Counted from the stretch's first letter, positions 1 through 10,121 are shown. The stretch: DNA of 64,000 bases from Kosmotoga olearia TBF 19.5.1 (GCF_000023325.1 NC_012785.1:2232001-2296000), one strand, 5' to 3'. A program made the numbers and translations. The notes: generated by a model from the letters alone, not told the origin.

Positions 1-422
1 AAGTTTATGATTTTCCCCTTTCTCGCGAGCCTGTAAAGTCGCTCACCTTTATATTTTTTCGCTGAATATGCCGGTGGCACCTGCATGTATTCCCCGGTGA
101 AGCTTTCAATAGCATCTCTGATCATTTCCTCGGTGATATGGGAACTTTCCCTTTCTTCGACAAGATTACCAGTAAAATCAAAGGTATCGGTCATAACACC
201 GAGTTTCATTTCAACCTCATATGTCTTATCCATGCCTTTTATATATTCCAAAAGCCTGGTAGCTTTGCCAACACCAACAATGAGGAGACCACTGGCAAAG
301 GGATCAAGGGTCCCGGAATGCCCAACCTTTTTTATTCCAAACTTCTTGCGGATTTCATCGACAACATCATGCGAAGTAATCCCGGAAGGTTTATCGATGA
401 AAAGAAATCCGTTCAAATTCAT
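1..422 (-). CDS. truB: tRNA pseudouridine(55) synthase TruB, N-terminal part, cut by window edge
   Basis: Isomerises U55 to pseudouridine in the T-arm of tRNAs. About 140 N-terminal residues are present and the gene runs off the left edge. The start of the protein (MNLNGFLFIDKPSG) and the GHSGTLDPFASGLL motif around residues 36-49, with the catalytic Asp in TLDP, are typical of TruB. The ATG lies in an ATGA overlap with the stop of rbfA (419-422), so the two genes are translationally coupled; rbfA-truB is a common bacterial pair. The family is certain. The C-terminal PUA region is outside the window. Confidence 0.96.
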   Translation of the reverse strand, partial: MNLNGFLFIDKPSGITSHDVVDEIRKKFGIKKVGHSGTLDPFASGLLIVGVGKATRLLEYIKGMDKTYEVEMKLGVMTDTFDFTGNLVEERESSHITEEMIRDAIESFTGEYMQVPPAYSAKKYKGERLYRLARKGKIIN

Positions 423-796
423 TCATTCTCTTCCTTTTCCTGTTCTTGTTTTTTGATTTCTTCAAGTATTTTTGATATTCGTAAACTCGCTTCTATGCCA
501 ATGTCTTCATGAAATCTCAACTCAGGAGCTTTAAAAAGCCTTATGTTTTTCGCTACGGCTGTCCTGAAGTATCCCTTGTTTTCCTCCATAAATTCCACCG
601 CTTTTTTCTTTTCTTCATCATTCCCAAGGTAGCTAACAAAAATGTTTGCGTAACGCTTGTCTTTTGAAAGCTCGATTCTCACGATAGAAACCAAAGTAGG
701 ATCTATTTCACTTTCTCCTTTGAAATTCCGAAGCGCTTCAGTTAGAACCTTTTGAATCTCCGATTCCAGCATCGCTTTTCTGTAACCTGCGGACAT
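419..796 (-). CDS. rbfA: 30S ribosome-binding factor RbfA
   Basis: Small KH-type factor that binds pre-30S particles and helps 16S rRNA 5'-end maturation. It has about 125 residues, with the family's N-terminal RxxxMxxEIQKVL-like helix, the central KDxxYANIFVSYLG strand and LRFHEDIGIEAS near the C-terminus. I start at the ATG at 796, which sits about 6 nt after GGAGGTG. The in-frame GTG at 805 lies inside that ribosome-binding site and is unlikely to be used. The gene overlaps truB by 4 nt and has a possible promoter just upstream (-10 near 823-828). Confidence 0.95.
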   Translation of the reverse strand: MSAGYRKAMLESEIQKVLTEALRNFKGESEIDPTLVSIVRIELSKDKRYANIFVSYLGNDEEKKKAVEFMEENKGYFRTAVAKNIRLFKAPELRFHEDIGIEASLRISKILEEIKKQEQEKEENE

Positions 797-822
797 CCGT
801 TCCACCTCCCCTACCTCTAATC

Positions 823-828
823 ATTATA
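823..828 (-). promoter_or_regulatory. Candidate -10 box of the rbfA-truB promoter
   Basis: A perfect TATAAT is read on the minus strand 27 nt upstream of the rbfA ATG, leaving room for a short leader with the GGAGGTG site. No convincing -35 element is visible at 16-18 nt. Confidence 0.4.
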
Positions 829-887
829 CATTACTTTCAAAGGGGCTTGATTTTCGAATCATTAATGCCCAATCAAGGAGGTTTAAA

Positions 888-2219
888 TTAAGGAATTGTT
901 ATTAATGATTCAAAAGAAGAGCGTATCCTTTTATAATCTTCTGAAATTTCTACGTCATGTTTGCTGTTGTTCCAGATAAATTTAAGAAATTCAATCAACA
1001 TATCGTACTTCTTGCCCACGGTTAATTTTAAAAGCGTCGAACGGGTAGTTTGAGGCTCGTCACTATTAACAATCGTTTTAAATAATTCTTCAATAGAATA
1101 TGGCCTTAATTTGTTAATCTCAAGGTAAGAGGCAATATTTTCTAAAACAGCTTCGCACGTTTTCCTAGGAGGCGCGTTGAAAGTTTTAAAAGCTGATTCC
1201 AGGTAAGGTAATACCTGTCGATAATAATGATACGCAACCGGTGCATCTTCTAATGGTTTGATTTCAAGGATGGCCATTGCCTGAGCGCGTTGCTGATCGT
1301 CGAGACTCATAAAGAACTTTCCTATAAGATCTTCACCCGGGTAAATGTAGTAAACATTACCGTGTAGAATCCCATAAGCTTTCAATGTATCGAGATAACC
1401 TTCTGCCATATATTTTTTTGAGACTTCCGGATCGAAAGTTAGTATTCCACCATAATACTCCCGGGGCTTTATGTAAATAATCTCTTCATCCGATTTTGTG
1501 AAGCCTTTGATCAGATTTAAAATATCAACAATCCCATACGTACCTATATCGACAACTACAATCTTTTTAAAACCCTTTTTAATGGCCATTTCTACCGGAA
1601 TGTTTGCATAAACGCCTCCATCAATAAATTTTGCTCCACCTATGTTTTCCCGTTTGAATACCGGGAAATTGGCACTTGCCAGTATATAATCTATAAGCAT
1701 TCCTTCCGGTATATCGTCTATGTAGAGCATAACAGGAGACAAGCTAGAAACCGAGTAGGCAACGAGTCCATAATCGATCGGGGATGAACGTATCTCCTCT
1801 TCAGATATAATCTCACTTAATTTTTTTCTCAATGGAGATACATCTATACCAGACTCTTCAAACAACATTTTTACAGCTTCGGCAATGCTGCTCAATTTGA
1901 GATTCTTGATATCGCCTTCAAAGAGCGGTCTAATATTTGGTGAAATTTTCATTATATCCTCATAAGTTGCTGTCAACCAGAGCTTCCTAGCCAGTTCAAA
2001 CTCGCCCATAGCAACCCCGGCACCGTTAATCGCACCAACTGAGGTACCATAAACGCCGCCTATCTCTTCTCCTAAATCCATCACTGCTTTCCAGACACCT
2101 ACTTCATAGGCTCCTCTACCGCCTCCACCAGAAAACACAAGAGCAATTTTTTCAGAAAAGCCTGTTGAAAACATTATCATACCCACCCCAAAAATAATAA
2201 GTATTTTTAATTTCATCAT
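888..2219 (-). CDS. Secreted patatin-like phospholipase family protein
   Basis: Predicted lipid acyl hydrolase using a Ser-Asp dyad. It has an N-terminal hydrophobic signal (residues 3-22, ending near FS-EK), the glycine-rich oxyanion loop GGGGRGAYEVG (about 31-41), the nucleophile elbow GTSVG with Ser at about 60, and DGG with Asp at about 200. All catalytic motifs are intact. The patatin domain ends near residue 290. About 150 further residues, mostly predicted helical, have no motif I recognise. The start is placed at the first of two adjacent ATGs (2219 or 2216) after a weak GGTGG; an upstream ORF extension lacks a signal peptide at its start. The product probably acts in the periplasm or at the outer envelope ('toga'). 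It is a single-gene unit divergent from the ABC exporter, and its substrate cannot be told. Confidence 0.86.
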   Translation of the reverse strand: MMKLKILIIFGVGMIMFSTGFSEKIALVFSGGGGRGAYEVGVWKAVMDLGEEIGGVYGTSVGAINGAGVAMGEFELARKLWLTATYEDIMKISPNIRPLFEGDIKNLKLSSIAEAVKMLFEESGIDVSPLRKKLSEIISEEEIRSSPIDYGLVAYSVSSLSPVMLYIDDIPEGMLIDYILASANFPVFKRENIGGAKFIDGGVYANIPVEMAIKKGFKKIVVVDIGTYGIVDILNLIKGFTKSDEEIIYIKPREYYGGILTFDPEVSKKYMAEGYLDTLKAYGILHGNVYYIYPGEDLIGKFFMSLDDQQRAQAMAILEIKPLEDAPVAYHYYRQVLPYLESAFKTFNAPPRKTCEAVLENIASYLEINKLRPYSIEELFKTIVNSDEPQTTRSTLLKLTVGKKYDMLIEFLKFIWNNSKHDVEISEDYKRIRSSFESLITIP

Positions 2220-2297
2220 TTTACCACCATTCTCTTTTCTCGCTGGCTTGACACTCCATAACAAATACTACCATACAATCAGAAAACAATGTGGTTC

Positions 2298-2314
2298 TGT
2301 CAATTCCGCGGAAT
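2298..2314 (-). promoter_or_regulatory. Consensus -35 box abutting a 12-bp perfect palindrome upstream of the patatin gene
   Basis: On the minus strand TTGACA (2303-2298) directly follows the perfect palindrome ATTCCGCGGAAT (2314-2303). This looks like an operator overlapping a promoter. A matching -10 is poor: GATTGT lies at 17 nt, and TATGGT is further away. The site is in the 249-bp divergent region between the patatin gene and the ABC exporter, so it could affect either gene. The regulatory role is inference. Confidence 0.3.
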
Positions 2315-2468
2315 AAAACTCTCAAAATTAAAAACTTTTATACAGAAAAATTCCCAACAAACTATGTTTTTGCGTCTTACCGATGAATTCTGGAATTTTA
2401 GAAAACGCTTTTTAATGATAAAATAAATAATGCTTAGGATACAAAATAAAATTTCGGGGGGGAAAACT

Positions 2469-4199
2469 TTGCTCAAAGAGTTCTTCAAGCGTTATTGGTG
2501 GACTTACCTTCTGGGTAGCTTCTTTCTAATCATCGTCGATCTTCTACAACTTATTGTACCCCGGGTTATCGGTAATATAGTCGATGCTCTCAAGGTTGGA
2601 TTGAACGACATATCGGCTTTAAAACTCTCGATTATAAGTATCTTTATGATAGCGCTGGGAGTATTTATGGCCAGGTTCTTCTGGCGTATACTGATAATGG
2701 GTTCTGCACGAAGATTCGAATATTATTCGAAGAAAATACTCTTTGAAAAGCTCCTCAGTCTTTCACCGAGTTTTTACGACAAAACCCGTGTTGGAGATCT
2801 TATGGCAAGGTTTACCAACGATGTAAGAGCAGTCAGAATGGCAATGGGGCCAGCCATCGTTATGATCGTAGATGCTATTTTCCTGACTTCTGTTACAATT
2901 ATCGCCATGGGAACCATGGTTGATTGGAGCTTAACGTGGATAGCAATCATCCCTTTACCTTTTTTGGCAATGGTTACAAGCTTCTTTGGAAAAATGATAC
3001 ACAACCGCTTCAAGAGTGTTCAAGAATCCTTCTCCGATCTTACTGACACCGTTGAAGAATCTGTGTCAGGCGTTCGTGTCATCAAAAGCTATGGTATCGA
3101 GGATTTGAGATACGAAACACTCAAAAAAAAATCTCAGGATTATGTCAACAAAAATATGCGGCTTGTGCGCGTATGGGGAATGTTTTTTCCATTAATACAG
3201 CTACTGGCTTCGATAGGCTATATAATAGCTACCTTTTATGGTGGTAGAAAGGTGATTCTCGGTGAGATAACGCTGGGAGAATTTATCACATTTACTGCTT
3301 ATCTCGGTATGCTTATATGGCCTATGATGGCGATTGGTTGGGTTATAAACCTCATTCAAAGGGGAAGGGCTTCCTACAAACGGCTTCTTGATATCCTGAA
3401 CAGGGAATCGGAAGTAATTTCTAAAGACCCCGTAGCTGCAAAAAAACTGCAAGGCCATGTGATTATAAGAGATTTGACGTATAGATATCCTGGATCAGAA
3501 CGGGTGGTGCTCGATAATATTTCAATGGAAATAAAACCAGGCACCAAAGTGGCGATCGTTGGAACCACAGGTTCAGGAAAATCTACCATAGCGAAACTCA
3601 TAGCCAGACTTTACCAGGTTCCCGATGGAAAGATATTTATAGACGGAATAGACATTAACAAACTTCCACCGGAAACGGTAAGGGAAAATATCTCGTACGT
3701 TCCTCAGGAAACATTCCTTTTTACCGATACGATCAAAGGAAACATAGCCTTTGGTATTGAAGATGATGAAGAAGAAAGGATTGTAAAGTACGCAAGCGTT
3801 GCAGCAATACATGAGGATATCGTTCAGTTCCCGAAGGGATACGACACATTGGTTGGAGAGAGAGGAGTAACACTTTCCGGAGGACAGAAACAACGAGTGG
3901 CAATAGCACGAGCTTTGATAAAAGAAACTCCCATAGTTATACTGGATGATTGTTTGTCGGCTGTGGATACGGAAACGGAAGCTCGAATTCTTTCCAGTCT
4001 CGTGAATTCGACAGAGAAGAAAACTATTATTATCATTTCTCATCGATTGAAAGCCGTTAGAGACGCGAATGTTATCTATGTACTACACGACGGAAAAATC
4101 GTTGGTCATGGAACACATGAGGAATTAATCGAATCTAACGAACTTTATAGAAGAATGTACGAGCGGCAATTGTTAGAAGAAAAATTGGAGGAGGAGTAA
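2469..4199 (+). CDS. Heterodimeric ABC exporter, half 1 (degenerate catalytic site)
   Basis: Half-transporter with six predicted membrane helices (residues 1 to about 310) followed by an ATPase domain with Walker A GTTGSGKST (about 364), signature LSGGQKQR (about 468) and Walker B ILDDCLSAVD (about 490). The residue after the Walker B Asp is Asp, not the catalytic Glu. That is the hallmark of the degenerate-site subunit in TM287/TM288-type exporters. I start at TTG 2469, 6 nt after a run of seven G; the upstream ATG at 2430 has no ribosome-binding site. The partner gene follows after 5 nt. The substrate is unknown; members of this family export drugs or lipids. Confidence 0.9.
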   Translation: MLKEFFKRYWWTYLLGSFFLIIVDLLQLIVPRVIGNIVDALKVGLNDISALKLSIISIFMIALGVFMARFFWRILIMGSARRFEYYSKKILFEKLLSLSPSFYDKTRVGDLMARFTNDVRAVRMAMGPAIVMIVDAIFLTSVTIIAMGTMVDWSLTWIAIIPLPFLAMVTSFFGKMIHNRFKSVQESFSDLTDTVEESVSGVRVIKSYGIEDLRYETLKKKSQDYVNKNMRLVRVWGMFFPLIQLLASIGYIIATFYGGRKVILGEITLGEFITFTAYLGMLIWPMMAIGWVINLIQRGRASYKRLLDILNRESEVISKDPVAAKKLQGHVIIRDLTYRYPGSERVVLDNISMEIKPGTKVAIVGTTGSGKSTIAKLIARLYQVPDGKIFIDGIDINKLPPETVRENISYVPQETFLFTDTIKGNIAFGIEDDEEERIVKYASVAAIHEDIVQFPKGYDTLVGERGVTLSGGQKQRVAIARALIKETPIVILDDCLSAVDTETEARILSSLVNSTEKKTIIIISHRLKAVRDANVIYVLHDGKIVGHGTHEELIESNELYRRMYERQLLEEKLEEE

Positions 4200-4204
4200 T
4201 ATAT

Positions 4205-6151
4205 ATGGCTCGCGATATGTACACAGAAGTTGATGAAAGGAGTAAAGTCCGGGACTGGCATGTAATCCTGAGGTTGTGGAAATACGCAAAACCCTATTGG
4301 TATCTCCTTTTGATAGGGGTTGTAATGATAATAATCTCCACAGGCTTCGACCTGGTTCTACCATATTTACAGAAAGTGGCTATAGATAACTTCATGAATG
4401 TTAAACACCATTATAAAATTGTTGAATATAATAACGGCCAACCAAAATTCGTTGAAGATCCAGATGGGAAATTTATTCTGAAACAGCTCGAAGATGGAAC
4501 CGTTATAATAACAGACGGTGAGATAAAATACCACATTTCTTCTGAAGAATTGCGGGAACTTCGCGCCAGAGACCTTGTAGGTATCTCCAAATTAGCTCTT
4601 TACATGCTTTTGATCCTGCTAGGAATGTTTTTTACGAGTTATCTTCAAGTCTATGTTACGAGCTACATGGGACAAAAAGTTACCCATGATATCAGGAAAG
4701 CATTGTTCAGACACGTGATGAGACTGCCCATGAGGTTTTTTGATACCAATCCTTCCGGGAGGATTGCAACTCGTATAGCAAATGACACAAAAAACATTGC
4801 TGAGTTCTTCAGTAGTGTTATCACGTCAATAATTAAAGATGTTGTTTTGCTTGTTGGAATTATTATCGTGATGCTGAAATTGTCCCTATACCTCGGGCTA
4901 ATTTCTCTTGCCGTTCTGCCACTAATTGCTTTTGCCATACTCATTTTCCGTTACTTCGACCGTATTGCATATCGTAAAGTCAGAACAAGATTAGCTGCTA
5001 TCAACGCTTTTCTTGCAGAACATATATCCGGGATGGCTGTGATTCAGCTTTTCAATCAGGAGAAAAGAAAAGCAAAAGAATTTGATGAAGTAAATAAAAA
5101 ACATTACAAAAGTCTCAGGGAACAGTTGCTTATTTTTTCGATATTCAGACCGCTGATGGATGTTGTGTATTATCTTGCACTGACAGTTCTTATATGGTTC
5201 GGTGCTAAGGGGATCATACAACACACCCTTGAGTTTGGTGTACTGTACGCCTTCGTAAGCTATATCGACATGTTCTTTAGACCACTAAAAGATATTGCTG
5301 AAAAATACGATATAGTTCAAAATGCGCTGGCATCTTCCGAAAAGATATTCAAGCTTATGGATACTCCCGAAGAAACGTACAACGACGAACGAGAACCTGT
5401 AAGAAAGATCTCAGGCGAGATAGAATTTGACAATGTCTCTTTCGCTTATGATGGGGAAAATTACGTGCTTAAAAATATATCCTTCCGCGTTTCTCCAAAG
5501 GAGAAGATAGCCATAGTTGGAGAAACCGGAGCAGGTAAGACCTCAATTATAAGCCTGCTGAACGGTTTATACCGTATCCAGAACGGGGATATAAGAATAG
5601 ATGGTACATCTATCTATGATCTAAACCTTCAATCACTGAGGCGTCGAATTGGTGTCGTTCTACAGGATGTCTTCCTGTTTTCCGGAACGATTCTCGATAA
5701 CATACGTCTTTTCAATGAAGAGATTCCCAGACAGAAGGTTATTGAAGCAGCAAAATACGTTTATGCAGAGCGTTTTATAGAACGTCTGTCAAAAGGATAC
5801 GATACGGAGATTCTCGAACGCGGTGGAACGCTCTCAGCGGGAGAACGGCAATTGATTGCTCTAGCCAGGGCCGTACTCTATAACGCTGAAATTCTCGTAC
5901 TTGATGAAGCGACGGCCAACATCGACGCTGAAACTGAAATGCTTATCCAGCAGGCAATGGAAAAAATTTCCAATGAGAAAACTGTGCTTACCATCGCTCA
6001 CAGAATATCCACGATAAGGAACTCCGATAGAATACTCGTAATTCATAAAGGAAAACTGGTTGAAGTAGGGAGTCACGACGAACTCATAAAGCTTGGTGGC
6101 ATTTATGCAGATCTCTACAGGCTGCAGTATGAGCTGGATGATGCTGGTTGA
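4205..6151 (+). CDS. Heterodimeric ABC exporter, half 2 (catalytically complete Walker B)
   Basis: Partner of the preceding half-transporter. It has six predicted membrane helices, then an ATPase domain with Walker A GETGAGKTS (about 438), signature LSAGERQ (about 541) and Walker B LVLDEATANID with the catalytic Glu present. The signature deviates from LSGGQ. It would face the degenerate Walker site of half 1, so one composite site is fully consensus and the other doubly degenerate, as in TM287/TM288. A hydrophilic insert of about 60 residues (65-127) separates the first two membrane helices and should lie outside the cell; this is unusual for the family. The ribosome-binding site GGAGGAGG lies inside the end of the previous gene. 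Confidence 0.9.
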   Translation: MARDMYTEVDERSKVRDWHVILRLWKYAKPYWYLLLIGVVMIIISTGFDLVLPYLQKVAIDNFMNVKHHYKIVEYNNGQPKFVEDPDGKFILKQLEDGTVIITDGEIKYHISSEELRELRARDLVGISKLALYMLLILLGMFFTSYLQVYVTSYMGQKVTHDIRKALFRHVMRLPMRFFDTNPSGRIATRIANDTKNIAEFFSSVITSIIKDVVLLVGIIIVMLKLSLYLGLISLAVLPLIAFAILIFRYFDRIAYRKVRTRLAAINAFLAEHISGMAVIQLFNQEKRKAKEFDEVNKKHYKSLREQLLIFSIFRPLMDVVYYLALTVLIWFGAKGIIQHTLEFGVLYAFVSYIDMFFRPLKDIAEKYDIVQNALASSEKIFKLMDTPEETYNDEREPVRKISGEIEFDNVSFAYDGENYVLKNISFRVSPKEKIAIVGETGAGKTSIISLLNGLYRIQNGDIRIDGTSIYDLNLQSLRRRIGVVLQDVFLFSGTILDNIRLFNEEIPRQKVIEAAKYVYAERFIERLSKGYDTEILERGGTLSAGERQLIALARAVLYNAEILVLDEATANIDAETEMLIQQAMEKISNEKTVLTIAHRISTIRNSDRILVIHKGKLVEVGSHDELIKLGGIYADLYRLQYELDDAG

Positions 6152-6156
6152 TGAAT

Positions 6157-6185
6157 AAAAAAATTGCTGCCCTTTTCAGGGCAGC
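6157..6185 (-). terminator. Rho-independent terminator ending the mutS-to-era gene run
   Basis: A 7-bp GC-rich stem (GCTGCCC at 6166-6172 with GGGCAGC at 6179-6185) has a 6-nt loop. Read on the minus strand it is followed by AA and seven T. It lies about 110 nt beyond the era stop. On the plus strand there is no T tract, so it serves the minus strand mainly, though the hairpin also falls 15 nt after the ABC exporter. Confidence 0.75.
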
Positions 6186-6294
6186 GAAGCGGTCTGAGGG
6201 TTACTTCAGCAAGAATATTATAATCACTTCAACCGCAGGGCATACCTTTAAGCTTGTCCAGGATTCAAATTTAGTGGGTTGACAGGCCTGAAAC

Positions 6295-7212
6295 TTAGTT
6301 CAGATCTTCATTTAAGTTAGTAAAATCCATGATGAAATTGTCTTTTTCTCTCCATTTTCTCCTGACTTTTACGAAAAGGTCGAGAAACACCTTCGTATCG
6401 AAAAGATATTCCATATCCTGCCTTGCAAGAGTGCCAATTTTCTTTATCATAGTGCCACCCTTACCTATAATTATCGCTTTCTGGGTAGGACGCTCTACAA
6501 CTATCTCTCCCCTGATATACAACGTACCGTTTTCTCTGTAAGTAAATTCTTCGATAGAAACACCAACAGAATGCGGCACCTCTTCCTTTGTAAGCAGGAG
6601 GATCTTCTCCCTGATAATCTCCGAAGCCATAAAACGTGCCGATCTGTCTGTTATAACATCTTCAGGGTAGAGAGGGGGACCTGGTGGCATTCTTTCTATG
6701 ACAGCTTCAAGAAACTCTTTAATGCCTTCCCCGGTAATTGCAGAGACAGGGAAAGTTTTCTCCACATTTTTAAAAAGCTTGGTTCCTTCTTCAAGGAACT
6801 CCGTTATTTTCTTTCTCGTTTTCACCACATCAATCTTGTTAATAACTAAAAACACAGGAATATTGGAGCTGTTCACATGTTTCGCTACGAGAAAATCAGA
6901 TTTTTTTATGCCGTCACTTATATCAAGTATGGCCGCTATCAGATCAGAACCGTTGAGAGCACTGACCGTGATCTTTACAAGGTACCCTCCCAGCTTGTGC
7001 AACGGCTTGTGGATCCCCGGGGTATCATAAAAAATCACCTGTCCCCGTTCGGTGGTTACGATACCACCGATACGGTTGCGAGTGGTTTGAACCTTATCTG
7101 AAACAATAGCTACCTTTTCGCCGACCAGTTGATTGACCAGCGAGGATTTTCCCACATTTGGCTTACCAACCAATGAAACTATACCTGATCTATAATCGCT
7201 TTTTTCGCTCAT
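6295..7212 (-). CDS. era: Ribosome-assembly GTPase Era
   Basis: GTPase that binds the 3' end of 16S rRNA during 30S maturation. The 305 residues hold the G1 loop GKPNVGKS (16-23), the G3 motif DTPG, the G4 motif NKID, and a C-terminal KH domain with the GKGG loop (IIIGKGGTMIKKIG). Length and order are normal. The start codon overlaps the glyS stop by 4 nt (ATGA), making it the last gene of a long co-oriented run. The nearby end of transcription is marked by the hairpin at 6157-6185. Confidence 0.97.
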   Translation of the reverse strand: MSEKSDYRSGIVSLVGKPNVGKSSLVNQLVGEKVAIVSDKVQTTRNRIGGIVTTERGQVIFYDTPGIHKPLHKLGGYLVKITVSALNGSDLIAAILDISDGIKKSDFLVAKHVNSSNIPVFLVINKIDVVKTRKKITEFLEEGTKLFKNVEKTFPVSAITGEGIKEFLEAVIERMPPGPPLYPEDVITDRSARFMASEIIREKILLLTKEEVPHSVGVSIEEFTYRENGTLYIRGEIVVERPTQKAIIIGKGGTMIKKIGTLARQDMEYLFDTKVFLDLFVKVRRKWREKDNFIMDFTNLNEDLN

Positions 7213-9260
7213 TTGTGTTCCTCATTTATCAGATATGAGAGGTCAGCAATCTCAAAGAAAAGCTCATCAAGAGCTTTCAAGAATCCAAGACGATTCAGAC
7301 GTATATCCACCTGGCTGTCCATAACGAAGACTTCATCAAAATATTCGTCTATGGGTTCTTTCAAGGCAATAAGGGTTTTCAATGCTACCGAGAAATCGCG
7401 TTTTTCCAGTGCTTTCTTTATTTTGTCCAGAGCCTCGACATAAGCATTGAAAAGATTTACTTCTGCTTCTTTCAGGAAAAGTGATCCGTCAAACTTATTG
7501 GAATCATGCTTCTTGCTGATGTTGTGAACTCTCTGGTATGCTACAAGCAATTTGTCGAAATCATCACGTCCGATAATCTCAGAAATCGCTTTTGCTACAA
7601 GTTCACCAAGATATGGGTTCTTCCACCACATTGAAACAGCACGGGCTATGTTTATCGAATAGCCTTTTTCGAGTAAGAAGGCTTCATAACGGGACTTTAT
7701 AAAAGGTTCAAGAGTTGTGGAGATTTTCTCGTAACCTTCTCCCAGATTATCAGCTGCCTTCTCAAAGAGCTTGATAAGATTCATATTCCATCCAAAAGCG
7801 TACATCGTCTCGAAGATTTGCGATAATTTCCGTCTCAATCCATAAGGATCTTTAGAACCGGATGGAATATTTCCTAGCAGGAAATTTCCAACCAGCGTAT
7901 CTATTCTATCGGCTACACCAACAACGGCACCTGTAAGGGTTTCAGGAACTTCATTTAGAGGTTCGTAATGTTCCTGAATGCCCCATGCAACCTCGCTGCT
8001 CTCACCGGATTCAAGGGCATAGATCCTCCCCATGATTCCCTGAAGTTCCGGAAATTCCTGAACAACCCTTGTTGTTAGGTCCGCTTTTGCCAGTAAAGCT
8101 GTTCTGTCTATAGCCTCTTCTTCTACCGGTTTTGCATTCAACTGCTTTGCGATATATTTCGAAAGCGAGCGAACACGTTGTGTTTTTTCGTAGAGAGTTC
8201 CAAGACCTCTCTGGAACAGAATCCCTTTTAGGTATTCAACATATGCTTCCAATGGTTTCTGAATATCTCTTTCAAAGTAGAAATGCGCGTCTTCTAGCCG
8301 GGCATTTATAACCTCTTCGTATCCTCTTCTCACATTTCCTTTGGGATCAGCAGGACCGTCCTGGAAGGCAACGAAACTATTCGTTAATTTATTTCCTTCA
8401 TAAACAGGAAAAGTTCTTTGATGGTGCCTTATGGTAACTATGATGACCTCGTCTGGTAGATACAGATATTTGGGCAAAAATTTTCCTAAAACAGCTGTAG
8501 GTAATTCTGTAATGCAGGTAACTTCATCTATTAGTTCAGCGTCCCTGGGAATTGTGACGTTTTTCTCTTTCTCAATTCTCTCAAGCTCATTTATAACCAT
8601 TTGTGCTCTTTCATCGAAATCCGCTATAACCAACGCTTCTTTGAGGGTCTCAAAATAATTTTCAGAGGTAACCTTTATTTTGTCAAAGAAGAAACGGTGC
8701 CCATAAGACGTGTCTGAGGCTTTTTTATCGAAAAGCTCAAGGTTCAGAACCTCGTCGTCGAACAACGCTACAAGCCATCTTACAGGCCTCACGAATTTAT
8801 GTTCGCCATTTCCCCATCTCATCGGTTTTTTGAATTGTAGTCCATGGATAAGTTCCTTAAACACCTCAGAAAGAACCAGAGAGGTTTTCTTACCCTCAAC
8901 CTTTTTCTTCAAGAAAATGTAGGATGTGCCTTTGAATTCCCTTACTTCGACATCGTCGACAGTAGCATTGTTAGATCTCAAAAAACCTTCAAGGGCTTTC
9001 GTAGGCTTACCATCTTTGAAAGCAACCTTTTCAGCTGGTCCGCGTTTCTCCTGATAATAATCTTCCTGCTTCTCAGGCAATCCTTTGATCAAAACGCCGA
9101 AGCGTCTGCTTGCTATGAAAGTCTTGATGTTTGAATAGTTAATACGTTGTTGTTCTAATAAATTAGGCAAACGTCCGTTTATCTGAGAAACGATACTTTT
9201 CACTTCACTGGCAGGTATTTCCTCTATCCCGATTTCAAGCAGTGCCTTATGTGAACTCAT
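7209..9260 (-). CDS. glyS: Glycyl-tRNA synthetase beta subunit
   Basis: Beta chain of the bacterial alpha2beta2 glycyl-tRNA synthetase, responsible for tRNA recognition. The 683 residues are of normal length for the family. The N-terminal [14 protein letters not shown] motif, the KPMRWG segment and the HHQRTFPV motif are characteristic; the C-terminal part is the DALR-type anticodon-binding region. It overlaps glyQ by 4 nt upstream and era by 4 nt downstream, so all three are probably made from one message. Confidence 0.97.
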   Translation of the reverse strand: MSSHKALLEIGIEEIPASEVKSIVSQINGRLPNLLEQQRINYSNIKTFIASRRFGVLIKGLPEKQEDYYQEKRGPAEKVAFKDGKPTKALEGFLRSNNATVDDVEVREFKGTSYIFLKKKVEGKKTSLVLSEVFKELIHGLQFKKPMRWGNGEHKFVRPVRWLVALFDDEVLNLELFDKKASDTSYGHRFFFDKIKVTSENYFETLKEALVIADFDERAQMVINELERIEKEKNVTIPRDAELIDEVTCITELPTAVLGKFLPKYLYLPDEVIIVTIRHHQRTFPVYEGNKLTNSFVAFQDGPADPKGNVRRGYEEVINARLEDAHFYFERDIQKPLEAYVEYLKGILFQRGLGTLYEKTQRVRSLSKYIAKQLNAKPVEEEAIDRTALLAKADLTTRVVQEFPELQGIMGRIYALESGESSEVAWGIQEHYEPLNEVPETLTGAVVGVADRIDTLVGNFLLGNIPSGSKDPYGLRRKLSQIFETMYAFGWNMNLIKLFEKAADNLGEGYEKISTTLEPFIKSRYEAFLLEKGYSINIARAVSMWWKNPYLGELVAKAISEIIGRDDFDKLLVAYQRVHNISKKHDSNKFDGSLFLKEAEVNLFNAYVEALDKIKKALEKRDFSVALKTLIALKEPIDEYFDEVFVMDSQVDIRLNRLGFLKALDELFFEIADLSYLINEEHK

Positions 9261-10108
9261 TCGCTATCACGCTCCTGCTGAATATAAGCTCTGGCAACAG
9301 CTCTTGCCATATCACGAATGGATTTGATGTAACTTTGTCTTTGCGCAACGCTGATCGCGTTTCGGGCATCCAGAAGGTTAAAGGTGTGAGAACATTTAAT
9401 CATGTAGTCATAGGCTGGAAGAATCAAATTGGCTTCCATGCACCTTTCAAATTCCTTTGTATACATTCTATAAAGCTCAAAAAGCATTTCGGTATCAGCA
9501 ACATCGAAATTATACGCTGAAAACTGCCGTTCGTTTTCAAGGAACACATCACCGTATTTGAAGTGTTCATTCCAGTCTATATCAAAGAAATTATCCTTAC
9601 CCTGGAGATACATGGCGATTCTCTCAAGACCGTAGGTTATCTCCAGAGATATAAGGTCGACATCTATACTGCCAACCTGCTGAAAATATGTGAACTGAGT
9701 AACCTCCATACCATCGAGCCATACTTCCCAGCCAACACCCCAGGCACCCAAAGTCGGCGATTCCCAGTTGTCTTCAACGAATCGAATATCATGCTCTTTG
9801 GGATCTATACCAAGGGCTTCCAGTGAACCTATATAGAGCTCCTGTGAGTTTTCAGGGCTGGGTTTGATAATTACCTGATATTGGAAGTATCGTTGAGTTC
9901 TCATTGGATTTTCTCCGTATCTTCCATCAGTGGGCCTCCGACTTGGTTGCACAAAAGCTACTCTCCAGGGCTTTTTACCGAGAGAACGTAAAAAGGTTGA
10001 TGGATGAAAGGTACCAGCACCCATTTCAACATCGTATGGCTGGTCAATAAGACACCCTTGAGAACTCCAATAGTCATTAAGTTTTGCTATTATCTCTTGC
10101 AGGTACAT
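9257..10108 (-). CDS. glyQ: Glycyl-tRNA synthetase alpha subunit
   Basis: Catalytic alpha chain that makes glycyl-adenylate. The 283 residues contain the well conserved [20 protein letters not shown] start region, [17 protein letters not shown]-like sequence (here FVQPSRRP) and [18 protein letters not shown]. The ATG at 10108 follows a GGAGG. It lies 13 nt after the fakA stop and is coupled to glyS by an ATGA overlap. Together with tdh/kbl and fhs/folD elsewhere in the window it is one of several glycine- or one-carbon-related genes, but the link is only positional. Confidence 0.97.
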   Translation of the reverse strand: MYLQEIIAKLNDYWSSQGCLIDQPYDVEMGAGTFHPSTFLRSLGKKPWRVAFVQPSRRPTDGRYGENPMRTQRYFQYQVIIKPSPENSQELYIGSLEALGIDPKEHDIRFVEDNWESPTLGAWGVGWEVWLDGMEVTQFTYFQQVGSIDVDLISLEITYGLERIAMYLQGKDNFFDIDWNEHFKYGDVFLENERQFSAYNFDVADTEMLFELYRMYTKEFERCMEANLILPAYDYMIKCSHTFNLLDARNAISVAQRQSYIKSIRDMARAVARAYIQQERDSE

Positions 10109-10121
10109 ACCATTCCTCCAT

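Noticed and set aside
3573-4043. Minus-strand ORF of 156 codons opposite the first ABC ATPase domain
   Set aside because: The plus strand encodes Walker A, signature and Walker B motifs in order. The antisense product has no recognisable features.
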